64,000 nucleotides of DNA from Paragordius varius (Eukaryota; Nematomorpha): assembly GCA_964247055.1 (NCBI GenBank), contig OZ176052.1, positions 1,116,001 to 1,180,000 of the forward strand, read 5' to 3'. Both the position numbers and the translations under genes were made by a program. A model generated the notes under the pieces. It had not been told where the DNA came from. It ran no database searches and worked only from the letters and a program-made list of their open reading frames with translations. Each line of letters begins with the position of its first letter. The first letter of the stretch is position 1. Shown piece after piece: positions 1 through 10,396 of the stretch.

Positions 1-365
1 GCTAAAAATTTTATCATCCAATTTGCAAAATTTGTTTTTTTCAAAACTTTTTAGTAAAAAGTTTTGTTGGTAAATCTCACTTTTGAAGACTAACCTAAAA
101 TGTTTGATATTATAAAGAAAACCATTTTAGTAGTTCCTTAATTTTTATTTTTTATCCTTGCCTATGTGATTTTTAATAATAGAATTGTTTCCACATAACC
201 TATATGAATACCATGGAGATGTATAAAATTGTCTACCGATTTAGATCTCTATTTTTCGTAATATCAAACAATACTATGATAAAAATAATCATAAAAAATT
301 ATAGCCTTACTTTTTATGTTTTGTCTTTCTTTATAAGAATAATTTATACGGCACTCCCCTTCTAG
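1..365. other. AT-rich flank, no gene seen
   Basis: No reading frame, RNA gene or clear repeat is visible here. The right edge (about 340-365) is a short pyrimidine-rich run ending in TTCTAG directly before the ATG at 366. Confidence 0.5.
340..365 (+). promoter_or_regulatory. Acceptor-like site abutting the ATG (possible trans-splice site)
   Basis: A C/T-rich run (CTCCCCTTCTAG) ends exactly at the ATG of the 366-1598 frame. This can be a 3' splice site for a 5'UTR intron or an outron. The same arrangement occurs at the HECTD1 start. Confidence 0.35.
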
Positions 366-1598
366 ATGATACATCAAAACAATACACCCCATTTCATTGG
401 TATGAAACGAGTAAACTCGTCACTGAGATCCAGTTTTAAAGGCTCTTTTAATAATTGTCACCCTCAGAAAAAGCATTTGCCTTCTGCTACTACCAAACTA
501 AACAACAGATTTAACGAAAGTTATTTTTATGAGATTGGTTCAATTTCTCGTTCTCTCATATCTTATCGCCAACAACGGTTAAATCAACCAACCTGTACTG
601 AACAAAGCCAAATTTTAAATCCACTTAAACTTTATCAATTACAACAAACAACAAGAAATGATGGTACAATGATAATAGGTGACAAAGAACGAGGAATTAA
701 ATTTAAAAGTGTACATACTGATTCATCTTCCATCATGTTTGGTACAATACAACGCAAAAATCCTGAAATCAAACACAATTCGACGAATTTTCACTTTAGC
801 AGTAATAAATTGAAAACTCCGGGCAATATTGAAATTCTGTCTAAAAAATTGAATTATAATCAAATTAAAACAACGGTCAATAAGAAGTCCTTAAAAGAAA
901 GTGAATTGGATAAAAATCAAAGAGAACATAAAATAATCACTGCCAAAGGGTTTATGGGGGGTAGGAAACGCATTTCGATAAATCTCAGAATACCATCTTC
1001 CCTGGTAAAAAGTATTCAAGCTAAAAAAATTATTAAAACAAGACACAATCAAAACTGCACAGATAATGAAATTCAAAAAATTTGTCCATATAAAAACGGT
1101 ATAACAACAACTCTAAGTAACAATAAAACGACGAATAATTTTTACGCTTCAAAAATACCCTTTGATTTAAAAAAGCAAATTCTGTCACCTTATAATCATA
1201 ACAAAAATAATGGTGAAATTAAAAATGTGAACAACATGTCTAAAACCTTGAACACTCCACAAAATTTTCACAATAGCACGGTGCTGGAAACTATCCATGA
1301 AGTTAGTTCTATGGCTTCTTCCTCAAACAGCAACAGTAAAAACTCAAGTAAAAATGATTCAAACAAAAATTTATTAAGTTCTTCGCATGAAAAATGCGTA
1401 GTTAACCTTATTAAAGTTTTCAATCAAACCGTAAAAGACCGCTCAACATATAAACGATGCATACTGGAATCACCAGCTAAAATATTACATAAATTTCGTA
1501 AAATATCGTCTTCACTAACAACTCCTACGAAAAAATCAAATAATAATTTACCATTAATAAATAATTCTCAATATTACATTGTTAAAACACGTCTATAA
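366..1598 (+). CDS. Orphan basic Asn/Ser/Lys-rich protein, 410 aa
   Basis: I do not recognise this protein. It is an uninterrupted 410-codon frame, by far the longest single-exon frame in a window where chance frames rarely pass 100 codons, so it is probably real. It has no signal peptide, membrane segment or known motif that I can see. It is very basic and rich in N, S, K and T, with a Ser/Asn run near residues 318-340 and a compact KR-rich stretch near 198-225. The in-frame codon before the ATG is TAG, and that TAG completes a TTCTAG acceptor-like site abutting the ATG. The frame could therefore be a spliced-leader-accepting first exon or the last exon of a longer gene. An AATAAA lies 92 bases after the stop. 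It is convergent with the HECTD1 gene, whose stop is at 2880. Confidence 0.55.
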   Translation: MIHQNNTPHFIGMKRVNSSLRSSFKGSFNNCHPQKKHLPSATTKLNNRFNESYFYEIGSISRSLISYRQQRLNQPTCTEQSQILNPLKLYQLQQTTRNDGTMIIGDKERGIKFKSVHTDSSSIMFGTIQRKNPEIKHNSTNFHFSSNKLKTPGNIEILSKKLNYNQIKTTVNKKSLKESELDKNQREHKIITAKGFMGGRKRISINLRIPSSLVKSIQAKKIIKTRHNQNCTDNEIQKICPYKNGITTTLSNNKTTNNFYASKIPFDLKKQILSPYNHNKNNGEIKNVNNMSKTLNTPQNFHNSTVLETIHEVSSMASSSNSNSKNSSKNDSNKNLLSSSHEKCVVNLIKVFNQTVKDRSTYKRCILESPAKILHKFRKISSSLTTPTKKSNNNLPLINNSQYYIVKTRL

Positions 1599-1689
1599 CA
1601 TAAATATAATACTCATTTAAATCTTGTGTGGCTTCAGTTTTTTGTGTGGATATATTTTTGTACACTCTACAAGCAATTATAATTATTTT

Positions 1690-1695
1690 AATAAA
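1690..1695 (+). terminator. Candidate poly(A) signal AATAAA
   Basis: Canonical AATAAA about 90 bases downstream of the stop of the 366-1598 frame. In such AT-rich DNA this hexamer also occurs by chance. Confidence 0.35.
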
Positions 1696-2591
1696 TGATT
1701 ATATTTATAATTTTATGCATAATCTTGGTTTAAGCAATTTTTTGCAAGTGTAGGTTTTTTTATATTATTTACTCCGATTATTGGCGAAAATCAAATCCCT
1801 AAAAATATTTTTAATGCATTCATTAAAGCAACAGTTAAGAAACCAGCTAAAGTTTTAAACGGGGCTAGATTTCTTTTTTCTAAAGATATATATAAATATA
1901 TATATTATAATTTAGCGCATAATAAAAATTGACTCTCTAAAGCCTGTCCTTGTATTAAATAGGCTTCCAAAAATTAATTTTAAACAATATTATGCAAAAA
2001 AACGAATAACTCATTAAATCTGAAATCCCCAATGTTTTCAACTCTTTTCCCCCAAAACGCAAAAATAAAAATTTTAAGTGATCATGTGAGTCGCATTAAA
2101 TAAAAAAATAATTCGCATGTTAAGCGTGAATACGTAAAAAAACTTGTAAATCTCAAAAATGTAATTTATTAAAGTGTGTCCTATTGGTATTTTTATATAT
2201 AATCTATTCGCGTTTATCAAAGCAATTTTCCCCCCAAAAAAGTAAGTATCTAAACCGATTATAGCTAAAACTTGTTCCACCCTACCCCGTGTAAAAAAGT
2301 TAAGGCTTTAAAATTGGCCTTATTCATATTCAATAGGAATTTTGAAAAGTTAAAATATTAATATCGAAAAATGAGAAAAGCGTGCTAAAATATTAATATC
2401 AAAATCTGATTACCAACAAAATAATTTGCCCCTGTTTTTAAAAACCTTTTATCATTGCAAAAAATTATTTTGATTCAATAATTGTTTGCTAAGGGTGTGG
2501 GACAGTGAAATATATCAAATATGTCATCAATTTTGTCCGTAACTATATAACTCTGTTTTAAAAATATCAAACAAAATAGTTTTTAAAACCA

Positions 2592-2597
2592 TTTATT
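2592..2597 (-). terminator. Candidate HECTD1 poly(A) signal
   Basis: AATAAA on the minus strand, 283-288 bases beyond the HECTD1 stop codon. The position is reasonable but the base composition makes chance occurrence likely. Confidence 0.25.
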
Positions 2598-2879
2598 GAA
2601 TCTAATCAATATGTATAATTAATTTTTATATTATATCATATAAGTTTTAATAATATCATTACTAATAATATAAATTTTATAAATGAATACAGACAGATAT
2701 GATATATATTGCAAATAAAAAAGGGAATGAAAAGGATATTAATAATTTAGTTTTACCAATACTAACTATATATATATATATATATAAAAGCATATCTATA
2801 AAGTAACATATTTATGATAAGTTAAATTAAATAATATGTTGTTTTCAATTCCTGGGAAAAATAAAAAGAAACGAAAGGA

Positions 2880-5800
2880 TTAATTGAGATGAAATCCGGT
2901 CTGTTTTAAAGCTGCGATCAAACGTTCTCGCATTATAGAACAGTTACTGTAATCGGGGAGTTTGAGATAATGTACACATGTATTAACGGATGGATATAAT
3001 CTAAAATATAAATAAATAATTTGAACAAAATATTTATCACATAAAGTGTATGAAATTTCCTGATTATATCATGACCCTTTTTTTAAAATTAATATTTAAA
3101 TATTTAGTTTTTCAATATTCCATTTTGAGAATATGCACAAAAATAAAATATTTTTTATAAATTGTTTAACTCAATAAACGAATAAAACTTAAAAAATTAG
3201 AACCTTTGCAACAATGATTTGATTTAATTCCTTTATTAGCGCCTTTTTAATAAAAAAAGCTTATAAAGAGAGTAAATTTTTATAAGGAGGAGAGAGTGTA
3301 CTGTATAGAGGCATGAAATAATATTACTTCATTTTTTTAACATTCAAAACAAAAACAAAATGGATTTTACCCATTAATTAAAATGGATTTAACCTATAAT
3401 GATTTCACTCAATAATCAAATTGATAATTCATTCTAACTCGAAATCTTAGATTATAAAGGAAAAAAACTCACTTATCAATCGTATCTTGGGTATATTTCT
3501 GTGGTGCAGTAGTAAAACCTAAAGTATGGTTAGCTTTAGAGTTAGGAGTTATTTCAAAATTTTCATCAACATCATCAAGATCAGGGTTAGTTTCAAGCAC
3601 TTTTTTAACTATCGTGAGGGGTGGTTTAAGGTTAGCCAGCCCACCAGGGGGTAACGTTGAAGTCCCTGTGGCAAAACGGAGAAAAGCTTTGCGTTCTTCA
3701 CAATTCATGTCAGTTAAAACACGAGCAAACATAAGGAAAGCCGGACTATATATATTACAAATGGTTATTATACCATTTACAGTTCAAATTCACCCTTGAA
3801 CAATTCAAATTCACCCTTGACAATTCAAATTCACCCTAGAACAATTCAAATTCACCTTTAAACAATTAAAATTCACCCTAAAAATAAATTATGTGTTTTC
3901 GAACTAATATAACTGAATATTAATATGAAATATACGTTTATGGTATAGTTTATAATTTTTTCAGTATAATTTTAATTTAGAACAAAATATTTATTTTTAA
4001 AAAATATATAAAATATAGGTAATTTTAAATCTTAAAAAACATATATTTTATTTTAGGGTGAATTTAAATTGTTCGAGGGTGAATTTGAATTGTTCGAGGG
4101 TGAATTTGAATTGTTCAAGGGTGAATTTGAACTGTAAATGGTATATATTACAAATGGTTATTTTATATATAGTACTCTAAGTTACAAATCAATATTAGAC
4201 TAATTTGATTAATATTATTATGCTTCGTTTAAAAATGTATAGTATATGTATTTATTTATCTAAACTACTTTTGTTACCAATTATATTTAAAAACGTAATG
4301 AAATTAATATTTGTAATATTCGATTGTGTACAAATATATTTTTTTAAAACAAAATAAGTTGTGACATATAAAAAATAAAAGTTTATACACGTCTACAATT
4401 CATTCTTAAAGCAAATTTAAAAAACTTTATTAATGGTAAATATTTTCCCCCATTCCTAATGTTAAACAAATTATTCTACCAAATATTAATTTGTTGCAAA
4501 TCAGAAATAAATTAATTACAAACCTATCTTTGGTGTAACCGAGTTTAGGTAGAGCGTATTTAAGGACATCATCAATGTTCCATTGAGGCATTTGTTCACC
4601 ACAAAGCATAAGTTTTAGTTCGGAGGCCGTAAACGCAGAAAGTGTTTTAAGGGGAAAAACTTTGTCGAAACCCACTATATATAAAAAATTTAGTAACCAT
4701 TTTAAAATTTTGTGTGTTAAAATTAAAAAAACAATAATATTTGATATTTAAAGTTAAATTTGGTCTTTGCATTTAATATGAATTATATATGATACGATTC
4801 TTAAGGCCCGAAGGCAAATAATCTTTAAGATTTTATCAAATTTATAAATTATAAAATACAAAAATTATGTAAAACCACCATTTTAAATTTTCGGTGTTAA
4901 AATTAAAAAGACAAAAACATAAAATAAAACATTAACATATGATATTATAAAATTAAATTTGATTTTTGATTTTAATATGAATTATATATGATTATGATGA
5001 AGGCGCAAAGGCAAAAAACTTAAATTATCAAAACCCATTAGATAAAAAATAAAAAATATGTAACCATTTCAAAATTTTTTAATAAAATAAAAAAGACAAA
5101 AACATAAAAAAATTACTCTATTATTTTATAACAAAAAATCAATATATTTTGATATTTGAAAACTGGGGGAAAGGTAACCAATTTTTACATCGCTATTTCT
5201 TATTTCACAATACCCAAAAAGATGATAGATTACAATAAAAAATACTCAAGAAGTTTTATATGGTTCTATAAAAATAGCCGTTAAATTTTGTGCATTTATA
5301 ATTTTAATTTTTGCTGTTTAAAATCATTTTTGAGCATTTTATCTTAACAAATTTTTAGTTTCAAAAAAAAGTTTGTGTTTACATACTTTTAAATGCATTC
5401 ATTTGCGCACTAACGCCAGTGTTAAGATGAAATCGTGTCATAAGTTCAATATATTCCTCCAAATTGTGTAATGAAACAATCTATAGAAAAATAAATTATT
5501 ATTATTATTATGCATAAAAATTAACCCAAAATTTCAATTTTTAAGGTAAATTAAATTAAAAAGTGTTATAGTTTCAATAAAACTATAAATTTTAAGGATA
5601 AAATCCATTTATGTACTAAAAAGTGAATTACCATATCTTCAGCGTGTGGGAGCAAATCGTGATGAGCGTAACCGTATATGTTTGATGGTGGATTGTATTG
5701 AAAATTTAAACTATACACACACACGTATAAAAAATTGTCAAATTTTTTCCTTATATCTTATTACGTTTTTTTCAAAAAAAAATTAATAATACCAAAATTA

Positions 5801-8800
5801 TTTTAATATATATATTTTATCTAGCGATATATTTTAACAATTTATGCAGATACAGTAATATCGTATAAAACGACAAATGATATATTTTAACAATCCTTAT
5901 TTTTAATTTAGATTTTTTGTTTAACACTTACTTACAGGTTACTTTAAATTTCAATCAAAATTGAAATTACATCTCATGAATTATTAGTCAAAATTATATT
6001 TAGATATCTATATATAATAAAATTTCTATTTACCACAAGTCTTCAAGCGCAATTTTATGAGTATTAATATTGACAATATCATCATTAGGATCGTAGGTAT
6101 GTGAATTTTCTTGCATAGGAATTTCCAATTTCAATTCACTGAGTGCAATACATTTTTGCGTTTCAGACATAAATTTATCACAAAGAATGGCCAGTTTTTG
6201 CAGCGCTAATCGTTTAAGACAATCCAAGATTTTGGCTCTGAGTGGGTCAATATCATACAAATCGTGTGGGCTTAATATACCCTCAAGATCCCAGCAATAC
6301 TCATTTTTATCGTTATTACTCTTTGGATGATATTCCTAAACAGCAATAGAAAAATGAGATAAATACGCTACACAAAACAAATCAATCTTGTTGGGTCAAA
6401 ATATATGGACTTGTAAAATAAAGTTAGTTTTATATTTAAAAATCAAGAGGACAACATAAAGTTAGTTAGTTTACTTTTATATAAAATTTATTGGTTATTA
6501 ATAGATAGTACCATTTAAACTACAAATTCACCCCTGAAAAATTTAAATTCACCCCTGAAAAATCTAAATTCACTCTAAAATTAATTGTGTTTTTTAAGAT
6601 CAAAAATTACCTATTTTTTTATATTTTTAAAATACACCAAGCTACAAAGATATATTTCATATCAATAATGAGTTAAATTAGCCCGAAAACACATAATTTA
6701 TATTAGGGTAAATTTGAATTGTTTAAGGGTGAATTTGAATTGTAAGTGGTATATTATTGGTTATAAGGCTATTTTAATTAATTAATCAAGTTAAAATTTT
6801 AAGTATATGAGCACAAGGATAATTTTTTGGTTTTCTTGCATTTTTACAGAAGCAAAAAATTAACATTAAATATAAGATAATTAATAAGATATACAAAGGA
6901 AAAACACCAAACACACGAATGTACTTACCAAAAACCATAAATCACTATTTTTTTTCATTATGCAATATGGTCATTTAAATTAGTATCCTTTTGTGAGTTT
7001 TTTCGCTTTAATTTTTTCCTTAATAGTATTTCAAAAAGGTTTGTTGCAAATTTTTTTGGTTTAATCAAATGTTTGGCTTATAAATCAATATACTATGTAA
7101 AAAATCTCCAAAAAAATGAAAAAAAGATGGAACAAAATTGTACATACTTTATGTTGTTCATTAGCAGATCTATCCTCCATTGTTTCATGGCAATACATGT
7201 ATGCGAAATTGATTGGATTTATAGGGAAACTAAAGTTGCGTAAAAAGATTTTACACGCATATGATATATCATTTTTATAGTCGGATCCCGTTAATAAAAA
7301 AAATTAATTCTATAAATAGCTTAAAAACTATCCCTACCCTTGTTGATATAAGGCTTGACGAGTAAGACCTCTGTCGCTATAAAATTCATTTTTCCGCGTT
7401 TTAGTAACGATCGACGCGTTGGTAGTTTTAAGAGATTTTTTAGCATCGACAGCCATGTTAAATTGATCATTTTGCGTATTTTCATCTTGGTCCTCATAAC
7501 TACAATCAAAACAGTACTGTCCACCATCATCATAGAAATCATTAATATCATTCATATCGCGACAAGTTTTTCGGTTTTTTCGTTTTTGTTGTCGATAAAT
7601 ATATCGAATTTTTTTGTGTAAACATCCAACCACGTTCGCGGTTAATTTTGTTTCTCCTTCTTCTGTTAAAGCGTCGTCAATACATTGTGAGGGCATCATT
7701 AGAGATTTTTTATTATGTTGGCTGTCCTGATAAAATTGCAGCCTATTTATATCCTCACACGGGTTAATTGATTCGGGGCGCACAATTTCTTGCATCTCCT
7801 CGTGGATAATAAATGGTGGTTGCCGGTGGCAACCGTCAATATTGGTTTCCATGGTAACGTCCTCATCGCCAAAATTGTCGCTTGAGTAGTAAACAGCTGA
7901 TGGCTCTTGTTCATTTTCTTCTTGTTGAGGTAAACCAACGGGTTGTTCTTCAGCTAATGTAATAATTTAGAGGATTTATTAGGTTTGTTGTTTTGTAAAT
8001 TAAGGATATTAATAACCGATAAACTTACCATATAAAATTAGTCAAAAATAAAATTGATTAAAAATAATGATATAATAATTTAAAAGGATTTATTAATATG
8101 ATTTTACAACATTCGCACAAATTATATAATTAAAACAAATTATCGTTTTTAGTTAAATAAATATAATAATGTTAACACAAACCCAGTCAGCATTTATATT
8201 CAAGAGATAGATCCTATATTCTGATTTTACTAATATTCGATTGTTTAACTTTAAAGTCAAGACCATTATAAAATACCGATTTTTAACTATCTAAAATTTA
8301 TTTTCCACAAGATCTAACTAAAAAAAGTTTCATTAAAAAGATTGGATTCTTGAAACTAAATTAATACTTAGAAAGTTTCCATGGTAGAAAACGAATAATA
8401 TACACACACCCTAGTATTTCAACAAATTTTTAAATTTTGATGATAATATGGCATTAAAAAACCAATTTTCACAATAACTATTGTATCATAATTCTTACCA
8501 TAAATCTCTTCACCATACACGGCATACGTTGAATCAAACAAGGAACATTCATTATCACTTTCTCGTTCGTGGTGTCGTTCCATATTAATTTGTTGTTCGA
8601 TCAAATCATCATCACTACTCATGACAATGTTTGATGTTTCATTACAATCAATGTAAGTATTATCAAATAATTCCTCGTTTTGAAGTGTTCTGATTGAATA
8701 TTCCTTGTTTTTAGAACTAAAAGTTTGATGTGAAGATAGAACAGACATATCGTGTCGAATTGATCGAATTAGGGTAATATCTTTCGTTTCTATACATTTA

Positions 8801-10396
8801 GTTTTATATATATATATATATATATAACTATGAAAGGAAACTTATATTTTCCCGTATTATAAAACATGCATTGTTTTAGCAATGAAATGATTATTATAAA
8901 ATCTAAACATTATATAATACGGTAGTATGCATTTTAAAGGTTGCTTATTTTACACTATAGTAGGGCAATTTGCAACACAGGAATGTATGGAAAAAGAAAG
9001 GTAAAATTGTTTATTCAATATTTTGTTGTTTTTTCCATACACTATTGTGTGTTGCAAATTGCCCTACTATAGTGTGAATTAAGCAACCAAAAGTGCATGT
9101 ATATTTAAGTTGCGTTTAAATCGATATTAGTTAAGATTATTACGATGATGTTTTAATTTGTTTAAAATGATTCTTTCACGCCATAATTTGTTCAAAAACT
9201 ATTTTGGGAATTCTTAAGTGTCTATTAAAATTCAAAACTGTTCTTATTATAAATTTATCATCCATACAAATAAAATAATAATATTATTATAATTATTTGG
9301 AAGAAATTATATAAAATGATTTATTTAAAATTCAAGAATTAAAAATGATATACTTATTTGCGAGGTGGTCACCGTATTAGTTTCTCGGCAATTCGTGATA
9401 AGCTTGAAGAAAGCTGGTGAAAAGGGGAGATCCAAATATCGTTTATCTTGTAAGGCTTTTGCAATCAAACACCCAAGGAATACGAAATAATTTAGGGTTT
9501 GTGCACTTGCTATAAAACATTCAAATTATTATAATATATATACCATTTAACAATTTAAACTCACCCTTTAACAATTCAAATCATTCTTGAACAATTCATA
9601 TTCACCCTTTAACAAATTCACCCTTGAACAATTTAAACTCACCCTCGTGCAATTCAAATTCACCCTTGAACAAATAAATTATGTGGTTTCGAACTAATAT
9701 AACTAATTATTAATATGTAATATATCTTTATGTAAGAGTTTATTATTTTTTCCGTTATATTTTAATTTTAAACAAAATTTTAATGTTTAAAAATATAAAC
9801 ACTTATTTAATTTTAGGATGAATTCGAATTGTTCGAAGATTTGAATTGTTTAAGGGTGAATTTGAATTCTTGGTATATGTATTTATCATTATAAAGTGGA
9901 TAAAAGAAGCTTAAATTAAATTTAAACAGTAAAATTTGTAAGAAGGAATTAAACAATATATATACAATTTTATCTTACCGAAATTTGGCCTTAAAAAATA
10001 CAAAATGTTTCATCGTAAATATTTAATAAAAATAATTTTAATTTTTTACAAAACTTGACTCCATTGCAGGTAAAAAAACGGTGAGGGCCCAATAATTTTA
10101 ACCCTAAAAACTTATAAAATTTCTACAAAAAAAGTTTCCGTAAAAATTTTAAACTCACCTTTAGGATAAGGTGCTGGGAAAAGACCAGTATTCCATTCTA
10201 CGTATTCAGCACTAACTTCTTTATCAGCCATCTCATTATTCGCGTGTTCCGTGTTTTCGTTCATATTAGCGTTATTATGATGATGATTGGTAGTTAACCA
10301 AAGTCCATACTTTTTCTTAAGCAGTTCCCCAGCTACCAAAGAATAAAATTCAAGCGAAGGACCTAATCCGGTTCCTTCTTCACCCAAAAATTGAAT
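2880..10396 (-). CDS. HECTD1: HECTD1 exons 47-57: catalytic HECT domain (residues about 3430-4229)
   Basis: Exons: 10396-10159, 9509-9354, 8789-8499, 7953-7338, 7229-7148, 6335-6034, 5710-5632, 5480-5387, 4674-4524, 3745-3473, 3000-2880. The N-lobe opens with [20 protein letters not shown] and has [20 protein letters not shown]. Exons 49-51 are an acidic, low-complexity insert of about 330 residues. The C-lobe has [11 protein letters not shown] and [20 protein letters not shown]. The last exon reads [16 protein letters not shown] and ends TGFHLN then stop, exactly the family C-terminus. The catalytic cysteine is codon 2978-2976, about residue 4198. About 43 residues separate the IVKKV strand from YPSVNTC, compared with about six in vertebrates. 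Confidence 0.95.

Larger units (their letters stand above)
1599..2879. other. Convergent intergenic spacer (3' UTRs)
   Basis: It lies between the stop of the orphan frame and the stop of the HECTD1 gene. It probably holds both 3' UTRs. A TTTATT at 2592-2597 (AATAAA on the minus strand) is a candidate HECTD1 poly(A) signal. A short (TA)n run lies near 2767-2787. I see nothing else. Confidence 0.5.

Noticed and set aside
3469..3475. TGA after IDK as the HECTD1 stop codon
   Set aside because: The TGA is part of a perfect GTGAGT donor. Splicing to 3000 restores the frame and supplies the catalytic cysteine and the conserved FHLN terminus.
7321..7551. 76-codon frame on the minus strand overlapping exon 50
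   Set aside because: It is in another frame of exon 50. The exon 50 frame joins its neighbours in phase.
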